From assembly GCF_000719335.1 (NCBI RefSeq), contig NZ_JOGB01000005.1:124001-188000 (forward strand): a DNA stretch of 64,000 nt, given 5' to 3'. Below, piece by piece: positions 20,640-29,475 of the stretch; positions within the stretch are counted from its first letter, which is position 1; each line of letters opens with the position of its first letter. The position numbers were made by a program, and so were the translations under genes. Origin of the DNA: Streptomyces sp. NRRL S-87 (GTDB lineage Bacteria > Actinomycetota > Actinomycetes > Streptomycetales > Streptomycetaceae). The notes beneath the pieces were generated by a model. It did no database searches. It was not told where the DNA came from and saw nothing but the letters and a program-made list of their open reading frames with translations.

Positions 20640-21461
20640 ATGACCATCGCCCCGCTCTCCCCCGTCCCCGCCCCCACCGCCGCACCGGGCGCCCCCGCCC
20701 CCACCCCGCCCGCGGCTCCCGCCGCCGGCGGTCCGGCGGCCCGGTACACCGTCCGGCTCGCCCGCGACGAGGCCGAGGTGCGCGCCGCCCAGCGGCTGCG
20801 CCACCAGGTCTTCGCCGGCGAGATGGGAGCCCGCCTCGACGGCCCCGAGCCCGGCCTGGACTCCGACGCCTTCGACGCCTACTGCGACCACCTCCTCGTC
20901 CTGGACGAGACGACCGGCGACGTGGTCGGCACCTACCGCCTGCTGCCGCCCGAGCGCGCCGCGGTCGCCGGGCGGCTCTACTCCGAGGGCGAGTTCGACC
21001 TCGGCCGGCTCGCCCCGATCCGGCCCGAGCTGGTCGAGGTCGGCCGCTCCTGCGTGCACCCCGCCCACCGCAACGGCGCCGTGATCGCCCTCATCTGGGC
21101 CGGCCTGGCCCGCTACATGGAGCGCAGCGGCCACAACTGGCTGGCCGGCTGCTGCTCCGTACCGCTCGCCGACGGCGGGGCCCTGGCGGCCGCCACCCGG
21201 GAGACCGTCCTCGCCCGCAACCTCGCGCCCGAGGAGTACCGCGTGACCCCGCACCGCCCCTGGAACGCCGCGGGCGTCCCCGTCGCCGGGCGCGTCGAGC
21301 TGCCGCCGCTGCTGCGCGGCTACATCCGGCTCGGCGCCTGGGTCTGCGGGGAGCCGGCCCACGACGCGGAGTTCGGCGTCGCCGACCTCTACGTCCTGCT
21401 GTCGCTGCGCCGCACGAACCCGCGCTACCTGAAGCACTTCCTGTCGCTGGTGCCCTCGTGA
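20640..21461 (+). CDS. olsB: Ornithine N-acyltransferase-like (OlsB family)
   Basis: This GNAT-fold protein of 273 residues matches the OlsB family, which transfers a 3-hydroxyacyl chain from acyl-carrier protein to the alpha-amino group of ornithine to make lyso-ornithine lipid. Family marks are RLRHQVFAGEMGA, the acidic stretch DSDAFDAYCDHLLV, GTYRLLPPE, the EVGRSCVHPAHRNG motif and the late YIRLGAWVCGEPAHDAEF. The first 35 residues are Ala/Pro-rich and probably disordered. The ATG has AGGAG 6 bases upstream. The gene overlaps the next, an acyltransferase, by GTGA; the pair is the known two-enzyme route to ornithine lipids, which as I recall was shown for S. coelicolor SCO0920-SCO0921. Confidence 0.82.
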   Translation: MTIAPLSPVPAPTAAPGAPAPTPPAAPAAGGPAARYTVRLARDEAEVRAAQRLRHQVFAGEMGARLDGPEPGLDSDAFDAYCDHLLVLDETTGDVVGTYRLLPPERAAVAGRLYSEGEFDLGRLAPIRPELVEVGRSCVHPAHRNGAVIALIWAGLARYMERSGHNWLAGCCSVPLADGGALAAATRETVLARNLAPEEYRVTPHRPWNAAGVPVAGRVELPPLLRGYIRLGAWVCGEPAHDAEFGVADLYVLLSLRRTNPRYLKHFLSLVPS

Positions 21462-22429
21462 CCGGCGTCTGGCTGCCCGCCGCGCCCTGCACCCCCGCGG
21501 GGTGCGCCGACCGGCCGGACCGGCCGGCGGCCGTGCCCCTGGCGGTACTGCGGCTCGTGGCCGGCTGCACCGTCGGCCTGCTGGGCGTCCCCGGCGCCCT
21601 GCTGGTCCGCCCGCTGGGCCCGCGCGCCCGGCACGCCGCCGTACGGTGCTGGGCCCGGACGCTCCTGCGCGCGTTCGGTGTGCGCGTCCGCCACCACGGG
21701 TGGCCCCGGCCGGTGGTCGGCCACCTGGTCGCCCCGAACCACGTCTCCTGGCTCGACGTCCCGCTCGTGGCCGGCGCCCTGCCCGGCCGGATGCTGGCCA
21801 AGAGCGAAGTACGCGGCTACCCCGGCCTGGGGTTCCTCGCCGCCCGGGCGGGCACCCTCTTCATCGACCGGGACCGGCTGCGCGCCCTGCCCGGCACGGT
21901 CGCCGGGATCGCGGGGGCGCTGCGGGCCGGGGCGCACGTCACGGTCTTCCCCGAGGGCAGCACGTGGTGCGGCCGGGCCCAGGGGCGGTTCCGCCCGGCC
22001 GCGTTCCAGGCCGCGCTCGACGCGGGAGCGGCCGTGCAGCCCGTACGCATCGACTACCGCCTCCCGGACGGCGGCCTCGCCACCGCTGCCGCCTTCGTCG
22101 GGGACGACCCGCTGGGCGCCTCGCTGTGGCGGGTGGTGCGGGCCCGCGGGGTGACGGCCGAGCTCCGGCTGCTGCCCCGGATCCCGGCCGGCCGGTACGG
22201 CGACCGGCGGGACCTGGCCCGCGCGGTCCAGGAGGCGGTGGCCGACGCCGTGCCGCTGCCGCCGCCCGACGTCCGCCACGCACCGGCCGGCCGGTCCGTA
22301 CCGGCCCCGTTGCCCCTGCCGCGTCAGGCGGCGGTGGCCAGCGAGAGCGCGAACCGCCCCGCCGCGTCCGTCCACCACCGCGAGAGCTCCAGCCCCGCCG
22401 CGGCGAGTTCCGCCGCGACCCGCTCCTGA
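21458..22429 (+). CDS. olsA: Lysophospholipid/lyso-ornithine-lipid acyltransferase (OlsA/PlsC type)
   Basis: This is a membrane-associated 1-acyl transferase that adds the second acyl chain to lyso-ornithine lipid (or lysophosphatidic acid). The 323 residues contain the catalytic NHVSWLD motif (HX4D), the FIDRDR and FPEGST motifs and an N-terminal hydrophobic segment (AVLRLVAGCTVGLLGVPGALL). The GTG start overlaps olsB. The last 35 or so codons lie within the 3' end of the converging egtD (106-base overlap) and look like low-quality Ser/Ala-rich tail. Ornithine lipids let Streptomyces replace phospholipids when phosphate is short, so phosphate control is plausible but no PHO box is evident. 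Confidence 0.8.
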   Translation: MTGVWLPAAPCTPAGCADRPDRPAAVPLAVLRLVAGCTVGLLGVPGALLVRPLGPRARHAAVRCWARTLLRAFGVRVRHHGWPRPVVGHLVAPNHVSWLDVPLVAGALPGRMLAKSEVRGYPGLGFLAARAGTLFIDRDRLRALPGTVAGIAGALRAGAHVTVFPEGSTWCGRAQGRFRPAAFQAALDAGAAVQPVRIDYRLPDGGLATAAAFVGDDPLGASLWRVVRARGVTAELRLLPRIPAGRYGDRRDLARAVQEAVADAVPLPPPDVRHAPAGRSVPAPLPLPRQAAVASESANRPAASVHHRESSSPAAASSAATRS

Positions 22430-23286
22430 CGGAACTTCGCCGACACCTCCGTCCGCATCTCCTCGCCGGCCTCGAACGGCACGACCAGGTCCAGGGCCCG
22501 GATCTTGACCGACAGCTCGGACCGGGCCCGCAACCGCATCTCGATCCACTCCTGCTCGGCGTCCCACACGGCCACGTGCGCGAAGTCGTCCGGGTGGAAG
22601 TCGGCGTCCAGCTCACGGTTGATCACCGCCAGCACGTTCTTGTTGAACTCCGCGGTCACGCCGGCCGCGTCGTCGTACGCAGCGACGAGCGTCCCCTCGT
22701 CCTTGACCAGGTCCGTGCCCAGCAGCAGAGCGTCCCCGGGCGAGAGCATCGCCCGGACCGCGCGCAGGAACGCGGCGCGCTCCGCCGGCAGCAGGTTGCC
22801 GATCGTGCCGCCCAGGAAGAGCACCAGCCGCGGCCCCGGGGAGTCGGGCAGCTCGAGCGCCTTCGTGAAGTCCGCCAGCAGCGCGTGCACGCGCAGCGAC
22901 GGGTGCTCCGCCTGCAGCGTCCGCGCCGCCCCGGCCAGAGCGCTCTCGCTGACGTCCACCGGCACGTACAGGTCGAGTGCGGGCATCGCCGCGATCAGGT
23001 GCCGGGTCTTGTCCGACGACCCGGAGCCCAGCTCCACCAGGGTGCGGGCCCCGCTCGCGGCGGCGATCTCGGCGGCCCGGGCCACCAGGATCTCCCGCTC
23101 GGCGCGCGTCGGGTAGTACTCGGGCAGGCGCGTGATCTCCTCGAAGAGCTCGCTGCCGCGGCCGTCGTAGAACCATTTGGGCGGCAGCGTCTTGGGCGTG
23201 GTCGTCAGCCCGTGCAGCACGTCGTCGCGCAGCGCGGTCTCCGCCGCGTGCTCGTCGAGGGTTCGGGTCAGCAGGAATCGGCTCAC
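22324..23286 (-). CDS. egtD: L-histidine N-alpha-trimethyltransferase EgtD
   Basis: This SAM-dependent enzyme converts histidine to hercynine, the first committed step of ergothioneine synthesis. The 320 residues show the family opening (LPPKWFYDGRGSELFEEITRLPEYYPTRAE, given here in spaced form: PKWFYDGRGS, then LPEYYPTRAE), the SAM site LVELGSGSSDKT, and LVLFLGGTIGNL and LLLGTDLVKD. The GTG start overlaps the egtC stop (GTGA). It is the last gene of egtA-B-C-D. The 3' end overlaps olsA on the other strand. Confidence 0.94.
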   Translation of the reverse strand: MSRFLLTRTLDEHAAETALRDDVLHGLTTTPKTLPPKWFYDGRGSELFEEITRLPEYYPTRAEREILVARAAEIAAASGARTLVELGSGSSDKTRHLIAAMPALDLYVPVDVSESALAGAARTLQAEHPSLRVHALLADFTKALELPDSPGPRLVLFLGGTIGNLLPAERAAFLRAVRAMLSPGDALLLGTDLVKDEGTLVAAYDDAAGVTAEFNKNVLAVINRELDADFHPDDFAHVAVWDAEQEWIEMRLRARSELSVKIRALDLVVPFEAGEEMRTEVSAKFRQERVAAELAAAGLELSRWWTDAAGRFALSLATAA

Positions 23287-24041
23287 GTGTTCGGCTCCTT
23301 GAGGGGGGTCAGCTTGATCTCGTCGCGCGTGGCGGTCAGCAGCGTCCGGTCGGGCACCTCCTGCCAGCGCGGATCGTCGTCGTACGGCTCGGAGGCCACG
23401 ACCGTCCGCAGTGCCTCGGGCTCGGCGAGGTACCAGAGCGAGTCGCCCCAGGCGGTGGCCAGGATCCGGGCGCCGTCGGTCAGCAGCAGGTTCAGCCGGG
23501 ACCCGGGCGCCGCGCCGGCCAGCTCCCGCACCACCTCGGACACCGCCCCACCGGGCTCGTCCCCGCGCCGCAGCCGGTGCGCCACCAGGGCCCACACCAA
23601 CGCGGAGTCCGTACGGCACTCCATCGACAGCAGCTCCGCCGCCGGCAGCGCGGCCGCGAGCGGCGCCACCGCGTCCGGCCAGTCGCGCAGCGCGCCGTTG
23701 TGGCTGAACAGCCACCGCCCGTCCGCGAACGGCGCGGCCGCCGCCTCCCCGTCCGACCCGCCCACGGTCGCGTCGCGGACGGCGGCCAGCAGCGCACCGC
23801 TGCGCACCACCCGGACGAGGTCGAGGAAGGACTGGTCGGCCCAGATCGGCCCGAACCTCCGGAACCGGGCCGGCAGCGGATCGTACTCGGCGTACCATCC
23901 GACCCCGAAGCCGTCCGCGTTGACCACCCCGCTGGCCTGCCGGCGCGGCTCCCAGGACTGCCGGAAGAGGCTGTGGTCCGGCTCGGTCAGCAGCTTCCCG
24001 AGGGTGACCGCCGGCCCGAGGTAGGCGAGGTGACGGCACAT
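23283..24041 (-). CDS. egtC: Gamma-glutamyl hercynylcysteine sulfoxide amidohydrolase EgtC
   Basis: This is a class II glutamine-amidotransferase-fold hydrolase that removes the glutamate from gamma-glutamyl-hercynylcysteine sulfoxide. The 252-residue protein begins MCRHLAYLGP, so the catalytic nucleophile is Cys2 after removal of Met1. Other fold motifs are VVNADGFGVGWY, WLFSHNGALRDW and CRTDSALVW. The ATG overlaps the egtB stop (ATGA). Confidence 0.93.
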   Translation of the reverse strand: MCRHLAYLGPAVTLGKLLTEPDHSLFRQSWEPRRQASGVVNADGFGVGWYAEYDPLPARFRRFGPIWADQSFLDLVRVVRSGALLAAVRDATVGGSDGEAAAAPFADGRWLFSHNGALRDWPDAVAPLAAALPAAELLSMECRTDSALVWALVAHRLRRGDEPGGAVSEVVRELAGAAPGSRLNLLLTDGARILATAWGDSLWYLAEPEALRTVVASEPYDDDPRWQEVPDRTLLTATRDEIKLTPLKEPNT

Positions 24042-25345
24042 CAGGCGTCCCGCACGGTACGGAAACCGGCGAAGATCTGGCGGCGCACGGGCAGGTCCCA
24101 GTTGCGGAACGTGCCGCGGCAGGCCACCGCGTCGACCGCGAACGAGCCGCCGCGCAGCACCTTGTGGGCCGGCCCGAAGAACACCTCCGAGTACTCCCGG
24201 TACGGAAAGGCCCGGAAGCCGGGGTAGCCGGTGAAGTCGCTGGCGGTCCACTCCCACACGTCGCCGATCAGCTGCCGCACGCCGAGCGGCGAGGCGCCTC
24301 TGGCGTAACTGCCGGCCGGGGCGGGGCGCAGGTGGCGCTGGCCGAGGTTGGCGTGCTCGGGGGTGGGGTCCTCGTCGCCCCACGGGTAGCGCCGGGAGCC
24401 GCCCGTGGCCGGGTCGTGCCGGGCCGCCTTCTCCCACTCCGCCTCCGTGGGCAGCCGCCGCCCGGCCCAGCGGGCGTACGCGTCGGCCTCGTACCAGCTC
24501 ACGTGCAGGACGGGCTCGGCGGCCGGAACGGGCTCGGTCACCCCGAACCGGCGGCGCAGCCACTGGCCGCCCTCCGACCACCAGAACAGCGGCGCCCCGA
24601 TGCCGTGCCGGCGGATCTGCTCCCAGCCCTCCGGGGCCCACCAGCGGCGGGTGGTGTAGCCGCCGTCGGCGATGAACCGCTGGTAGTCGGCGTTCGTGAC
24701 CGGCGCGGTGTCGATCCAGTACGCCGCGACCTCCCGCTCGTGCGCGGGCCGCTCGTTGTCCAGCGACCACGGCTCGGCGGAGGTCCCCATCATGAACGGG
24801 CCGGCCGGCACCAGGGCTTCGCGGGCGGCCGGAGGCGGGCCGGCCGGCGGGTCGGGGTCGGGGGCGGTGAGCACGGCCGCGCCCCTGCGCAGCTGATGGG
24901 TGATCAGCATCGTCTCGTCGTGCTGCTGCTCGTGCTGGGCGATCATCCCGAAGGCGAAGCCGGCGTCGAGCAGGTCGCTGCCCTCGAAGGGGGTCTTCTC
25001 CAGCACGTCGAAGACCTTGCCGCGGACCTCCGCGGTGTAGCGGCGGGCCTCGTCCGGGGGCAGCAGCGGCAGCGTGGGCCGCTCGGCGCGCGGGTGCTCG
25101 AAGGCGTCGTACAGCGGGTCGATCTCGGGGTGCATGGGGTCGTGGCCGGCCACGTTGCGCAGGAGCCACAGCTCCTCCATGTTGCCGATGTGCGCCAGGT
25201 CCCAGACCAGCGGCGACATCAGGGGGGAGTGCTGGGCGGTGAGGTCGTCCGCGTCCACGCAGTCGGTGAGGCCAGCCGTACGCTGCCGCGCGGCGGTGAG
25301 GGCGGTCAGGGCCTGCTCGCGCAGGTCCTGCGGAGCGTCGTTCAC
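24041..25345 (-). CDS. egtB: Hercynine oxygenase EgtB (iron-dependent sulfoxide synthase)
   Basis: This is a non-haem iron enzyme that joins hercynine and gamma-glutamylcysteine through oxygen-dependent C-S bond formation. The 434 residues have an N-terminal DinB-like domain with the iron ligands H52 and the HxxxHxE triad (H138, H142, E144 in QHEQQHDE). A C-terminal formylglycine-generating-enzyme-like domain follows (VSWYEADAYARWAGRRLPTE and the end VLRGGSFAV, then GFRTVRD). It starts at a GTG one base after the egtA stop, so it is tightly coupled. Confidence 0.94.
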   Translation of the reverse strand: MNDAPQDLREQALTALTAARQRTAGLTDCVDADDLTAQHSPLMSPLVWDLAHIGNMEELWLLRNVAGHDPMHPEIDPLYDAFEHPRAERPTLPLLPPDEARRYTAEVRGKVFDVLEKTPFEGSDLLDAGFAFGMIAQHEQQHDETMLITHQLRRGAAVLTAPDPDPPAGPPPAAREALVPAGPFMMGTSAEPWSLDNERPAHEREVAAYWIDTAPVTNADYQRFIADGGYTTRRWWAPEGWEQIRRHGIGAPLFWWSEGGQWLRRRFGVTEPVPAAEPVLHVSWYEADAYARWAGRRLPTEAEWEKAARHDPATGGSRRYPWGDEDPTPEHANLGQRHLRPAPAGSYARGASPLGVRQLIGDVWEWTASDFTGYPGFRAFPYREYSEVFFGPAHKVLRGGSFAVDAVACRGTFRNWDLPVRRQIFAGFRTVRDA

Positions 25346-25346
25346 G

Positions 25347-26663
25347 TCAGCGGTTCCTTCCGGTACGGCGGTGCGGACGGACGGCGGAGGTCGGACCCGC
25401 GGCGGTCGGAGCGGTGGCGGGCGGATCGTCGGCGGGGCAGCGGCCGCGGGCGACGTAGCGCTCCGCGAACTCCCCGACGGCGTCCACGACGGCCCCGCCG
25501 GCTCCCAGCCGGGGCAGCGCGTCCAGGGCGGCCCGGAAGCAGGTGTCGGCGGCCGCGCGCAGCTCGGGGTCGGCGGGGCCCGAGCGGGCGGCCTCCCGCC
25601 ACAGGGGGTTGCGCGGGGCGGGGTGCGGGCCGGCCCGGTCGGACAGCGCCTTGACCGCGCGGTACGCCGTCTCGGCGGCCTGGGGGTCGTCGAAGAGCGC
25701 GGTGGTGACGGCCACCGGGACGAGCCAGCCGTCGTCCCCGGGCTGCGCGTCGATCATCCGCAGTTCCAGGTGGCCGCGCGGGCGCACCGGGGGGAACAGC
25801 GTGGTCAGGTGGTAGGCGAGGTCCTCGCGGGTGGGCGGGCGCGGACCGCCGTGGCGGACCCAGTCGCGGAAGGTCATGCCCTGCGGGGCGTCCCACGGCC
25901 CGCCGTCGGCGGACCGTACGCACATCACCTCGGTGTCCAGCGCGTGCCGGGTCCACGCGGCCCGGGGCTCCCGGCCCAGCGGCGGCGCGAGGTTGCGGCG
26001 CGGGTCGAGGTCCGCCCAGATGCCCTGCCGGGACGACCGCCAGCCGCGGTAGGGGCCGCTGTCGGCGGGGGAGTTGGCGAAGGCGGAGACGAGGACGGCG
26101 CCCAGCAGGTGGGCGAGCAGCCAGCGTCGGCCGTGACCGAGGGGGCCGGGTTCCTCGTAGCCGGCGTCGACGCACACCTGCACCGAGGCGGAGGCGCACA
26201 TCATCTGCCGGCCGGCCGGGCCGCAGCGGTCGAAGTACCGCTCCATGGCGTCGTAGCGCGGGGCGTGCAGCAGGCGGTGCGGGGGGCGGCGGGAGTCCTG
26301 GCCGCGGCCGACGAGGTAGAGCCCCAGGTCGTCCAGGGTCGCCCGGACGGCGGACAGATCGGCCTGGAGGGCGTCGAGGCAGCCGGTGAGGGAGGTGGCG
26401 ACCGGGGAGCTCAGTTCGAGCTGGCCGCCCGGCTCGACGGTGAAGCGGGAGTGCAGGGGGAGCGCGCCCGCGGCGGCGTGGGCCGCGTGCAACCGCTCGT
26501 CGGAGACGGGGGCGCCGGGGGAGGCGCGGTCGTGTATCAGCCATTCGAGTTCGGCGCCGACGTACCGGGGCGGCCCGGTCTTGAAACAGATGCCGTGGAC
26601 CAGATCCTCGGTCTCGGCCTCGGAGACCGCAGGGGCGGTCCCAGGACGGGACGTCTGGGGCAT
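25347..26663 (-). CDS. egtA: Glutamate-cysteine ligase EgtA
   Basis: This is an ATP-dependent ligase making gamma-glutamylcysteine, a substrate of EgtB. The 438 residues belong to the GCS2 family (VGAELEWLIHD, VEPGGQLELSS, RQMMCASASVQVCVDAG, HLELRMIDAQ). The ATG at 26663 follows AGGAGGAT at ideal spacing. It is the first gene of the four-gene operon; no egtE (the final lyase) is present, as I recall is also the case for the S. coelicolor cluster. The C-terminal 30 residues are Pro/Thr/Arg-rich tail. Confidence 0.93.
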   Translation of the reverse strand: MPQTSRPGTAPAVSEAETEDLVHGICFKTGPPRYVGAELEWLIHDRASPGAPVSDERLHAAHAAAGALPLHSRFTVEPGGQLELSSPVATSLTGCLDALQADLSAVRATLDDLGLYLVGRGQDSRRPPHRLLHAPRYDAMERYFDRCGPAGRQMMCASASVQVCVDAGYEEPGPLGHGRRWLLAHLLGAVLVSAFANSPADSGPYRGWRSSRQGIWADLDPRRNLAPPLGREPRAAWTRHALDTEVMCVRSADGGPWDAPQGMTFRDWVRHGGPRPPTREDLAYHLTTLFPPVRPRGHLELRMIDAQPGDDGWLVPVAVTTALFDDPQAAETAYRAVKALSDRAGPHPAPRNPLWREAARSGPADPELRAAADTCFRAALDALPRLGAGGAVVDAVGEFAERYVARGRCPADDPPATAPTAAGPTSAVRPHRRTGRNR

Positions 26664-26966
26664 TGCCTGATCCTCCTGTCAACACTCTGACGAGCTCGGG
26701 TCGAGGCTACGCACCGAGGTTCGACGATCTCTCGCGGAATCCTCAAGAGCGAATTCGAGCCGCAAGTGGGCAGATTGGCGAAAAGTGTCTCTTGCCTCCA
26801 GACCCGGGTGTGGGGCGTCCCGGCATGCGCTTTCCGAAGGAAAGCTGATCCGCCTTCCAGGATATATGCGAACGAAAAGGGCGCTCGGCGAACGTCTTCC
26901 CCCGGTCACTCTGCGTACCCGCCCCTCCGTGGTGCCGCCGGCCGGCCTCGCGGCGGCGCGTACGAC
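26664..26966. other. Non-coding gap upstream of egtA
   Basis: This gap contains the egtA leader and, further out, a stretch of lower GC (about 26730-26880, with GGATATATG). I find no convincing gene. A -10-like TAGCCT for egtA reads on the minus strand at 26704-26709 but lacks a matching -35. Confidence 0.5.
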
Positions 26967-27000
26967 GAAGCCGGCCCGGGGGGTGCACCGGGCCGGCTTC
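26967..27000 (-). terminator. Strong 13-bp hairpin terminator
   Basis: GAAGCCGGCCCGG (26967-26979) and CCGGGCCGGCTTC (26988-27000) are perfectly complementary with an 8-base loop. It lies 56 bases beyond the stop of the minus-strand PemK-like gene and would terminate it. Confidence 0.75.
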
Positions 27001-27055
27001 GGGAACGTGAGTGGGGCTCCAGGGTTTGGTGGGACCTGAGAGCGGGGAGAGTCGA

Positions 27056-27469
27056 TCAGGTCCAGCCGTACCGCTCGCGCAGGCGTGTGATCACGAGGTC
27101 GAAGCGGGCCCGATCCAGGGCGCAGGCCTCGCGCCGCATGCCGGCGTCGGTGATGCGCAGGATCCGGTCCACGTCCACCCAGGACGGCCGCCCCTCGCGG
27201 TCCCAGGGCCCGGCGCCGAGCGCGATCCACTCGCGGTCGTCGTCGTGGCGCTTGCTCGACAGCTGGACCGCAAGGAGCGTTCCGGACACCTCACGGGCCA
27301 CGACCAGGACCGGCCGGTCCTTGCCCCGCCCGTCCCCCTCCTCGTACGGCACCCAGGTCCAGACGATCTCGCCGGGGTCGGGGTCGCCGTCGTACGCCGG
27401 GGCGTACTCGGTGCGCACCGGTCCGGTCGTGTACGGGTCCACTTCGGTCGTCGCAGTCACGCGGGACAC
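27056..27469 (-). CDS. PemK/MazF-like protein without antitoxin
   Basis: This is a 137-residue protein with the PemK/MazF (CcdB-like barrel) pattern: GEIVWTWVPYEEGDGRGKDRPVLVVA near residues 33-58 (key features are the glycine-rich start and RPVLVV), then the strand LLAVQLSSK and a C-terminal VDVDRILRITDAGMRR. Classical members cut mRNA in toxin-antitoxin pairs, but no small antitoxin gene is adjacent. The N-terminus is longer than in MazF, so this may be one of the housekeeping PemK-like proteins common in Streptomyces. A GTG at 27460 is an alternative start; neither start has a clear ribosome site. Confidence 0.7.
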   Translation of the reverse strand: MSRVTATTEVDPYTTGPVRTEYAPAYDGDPDPGEIVWTWVPYEEGDGRGKDRPVLVVAREVSGTLLAVQLSSKRHDDDREWIALGAGPWDREGRPSWVDVDRILRITDAGMRREACALDRARFDLVITRLRERYGWT

Positions 27470-27677
27470 GGTACGCCGACCGGTGGCGGCGGTTCCGCCC
27501 GCGGCGGCGTTCCGACGGGGGACGCGCCCGCCGGCCGGTTGACGCCCGTCCGGCCCCCCGTCGGCACCGCCCCGTACCGGTCGGGCGGAACCGCAGGCCG
27601 GCGGGCCCCGTCACAGCCCCGCTCCGGTCCGCACACGACCGGACCGGACAGCCGTACGACACACATGGGGGGCACGT

Positions 27678-28403
27678 ATGCGCATCACCACCACCCGTAC
27701 CGGCACAGGACGTGGGGGAACCCGAACGGCCCTGCTCTGCACGGCGGTCGTGCTGGCGGCCGCACTGACCGGCTGCGGCACCGACGAGGGGCCGGACACG
27801 TCGGGGTCGAGCCTGGTGGCCGCCGCGGCCGACTGCCCGCAACTCGCCGACGACCCGGCGCAGGAGGACCCCACCGCACCCCCCGCCACCATCGACGGGA
27901 GCCCCGCCAACACCCGGGAGGCGGAGGCCCTCGCGCAGGCCGTCGGCGAGCTGGGGCGGGTGGCCTTCGCGGACGTGTACGCCGAGATGCGGGTGGACTC
28001 CCCGCCGGGACGGGTGCTCCTGTGCGTCACCGACCTCGCCGAGGGGCGGAAGCTGCTGGCGGCCGCGAAGGCGGCCGATCCGTCCGTGGACCCGGGCCGC
28101 GCGGACCTCTACCTGGCCCGGTACGGCAGGCGGCAGCTCGACACCGCCCTGCAGCGGGTCATGGACGCGGGCGAGGTCGCCGGATTCCGGGTCTACACCG
28201 GTACGCCCGAACACGACGCCTCCGGCGTGGTGGTGACCACCAGCAAGGAGGGTGCGGCCTCGACCGCGTTCGCCGCGGAGGCCCGCCGACTCGCGGGGGA
28301 GGTCCCGGTCCGGGTGCTGGCCGGTGAGCCGGTCCGCGTGCTGGCCGACGAGCCGGTCCGGGAGCTCGTCCGTCCCGGTAGGTCGCCGGCACCGCGGGGC
28401 TGA
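27678..28403 (+). CDS. Putative secreted lipoprotein of unknown function
   Basis: This is a 241-residue protein with an arginine-rich n-region, a hydrophobic core and the lipobox ALTGC (Cys33), so it is predicted to be anchored on the outer face of the membrane. I do not recognise the mature domain (about 50-205, mixed alpha/beta with VGELGRVAFADVYAEMRVDS). The C-terminus has short imperfect repeats, PVRVLAGE / PVRVLADE / PVRELVRP. It is followed, converging, by the broken MFS gene 8 bases away. Confidence 0.7.
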   Translation: MRITTTRTGTGRGGTRTALLCTAVVLAAALTGCGTDEGPDTSGSSLVAAAADCPQLADDPAQEDPTAPPATIDGSPANTREAEALAQAVGELGRVAFADVYAEMRVDSPPGRVLLCVTDLAEGRKLLAAAKAADPSVDPGRADLYLARYGRRQLDTALQRVMDAGEVAGFRVYTGTPEHDASGVVVTTSKEGAASTAFAAEARRLAGEVPVRVLAGEPVRVLADEPVRELVRPGRSPAPRG

Positions 28404-28411
28404 GCGGAACC

Positions 28412-29241
28412 TCAGCGCACGGTGCGGATCGGCCGGACGGCCAGTGCCCCGGCCACCGACAGGACGGCCGCGACGAGGAAGAGCGCGGTGTAGCCGCCGC
28501 TGAGGGAGACGACCAGCGAGGCGATGAACGGCGCGATGATCTGCGGTCCGGCGTTGGCGACGTTCAGGACGCCCATGTCGCGGGCGGCGTCCTCGGCGGT
28601 CGGCAGCACCAGGGTCACCAGCGCCGTGTCGACCGCCATGTAGCAGCCGAAACCGAGCCCGTTGACCACCGAGAAGGCCAGCATCGCCGGCCAGCTCGCC
28701 GAGGCCGCGGGGATCAGCAGGGCCACCGCGGAGAGCACGGCCGAGGCGCCGACGAACAGCTTGCGCCGGTCGAACCGGTCGGAGAGGTGGCCTCCGACCA
28801 CGGTGGAGACCACCATCGCCACGCCGTTCAGCGGCATCAGCAGCGCCACCGCCTCCTCGGCCTCCATGCCCTCCGGCAGCCGGGTGCGGTCCTGGAGGAC
28901 GTAGAGCTGGTACGCGCTCACCGCGAAGTACTCGAGCGAGGCCGCCGCCCAGGATCCACGGATTGCGCCGCCCGGAGCGGTCGGACAGGGGCCCCGGCGA
29001 CGGGGTTGAAGACCGTCGCGAAGAGGGCGGAGACCCCACCGATCAGGCCGAAGTTGGCGACCTTCGCCGCCGGGTCGATCTTCTCGACCTGCAGCGCGAG
29101 CAGGACGCCCGCGACGCCGACGTACAGGGCGTACATCGCCGTGTTGCCGACCAGCAGCAGGGGCCGCAACCCGCGGCCGGTTCCGGGGCGCGGGGAGGGG
29201 GCGGCCTGGGACGTGCCGGTGCCAGGGGAGGAAAGGGCCAC
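28412..29241 (-). pseudogene. MFS transporter, frameshifted and internally deleted
   Basis: This is the remnant of a 12-helix major facilitator. The N-terminal part (GTG at 29241, GGAGGG upstream) reads through helices 1-2 (LLLVGNTAMYALYVGVAGVL, ANFGLIGGVSALFATVF NPVAGA). At about 28993 one extra C in a CCCC run shifts the frame away from the conserved loop LSDRSGRRNPWILGG. Directly after that loop the sequence jumps to what is normally helix 7 (YFAVSAYQLYVLQDR) in yet another frame, so helices 3-6 (some 130-150 residues) are missing. The C-terminal half is intact to the stop. The gene is divergent from a LacI regulator that presumably once controlled it. Confidence 0.82.
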
Positions 29242-29374
29242 GGTGCCCTCCAGGGCAGGGGGGAACGGATGAGGGGACGTGCCGGCGCGGCGCCGGGGGA
29301 GGCGGGCGCGGCGGGGCACGGACGACGCGTCGGCGGAGCTGCCGCGGAGTCCCTGACGACCCCGCGGCGACCAC

Positions 29375-29407
29375 GTGGTTACACGTGTCAATGAATCGTG
29401 TAACCAC
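29375..29407. promoter_or_regulatory. Perfect 11-bp inverted repeat, putative LacI operator
   Basis: GTGGTTACACG (29375-29385) and CGTGTAACCAC (29397-29407) are perfectly inverted with an 11-base centre. The site lies between the divergent MFS remnant and the LacI gene, 68 bases before the LacI start. The left arm also overlaps an 8-bp palindrome, ACACGTGT. Confidence 0.65.
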
Positions 29408-29475
29408 TGTGTAGCACTCGTTTCCGGCCATCCGCCAGACCTGGGACCCGACGGGTCTGGAAAGATGCCAGCGCA

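Noticed and set aside
26730..26880. Lower-GC stretch upstream of egtA as a small gene
   Set aside because: The short open frames lack ribosome sites and codon bias; nothing supports coding.
27056..27469. Toxin-antitoxin pair
   Set aside because: The PemK-like gene has no adjacent antitoxin frame on either side, so only the single gene is reported.
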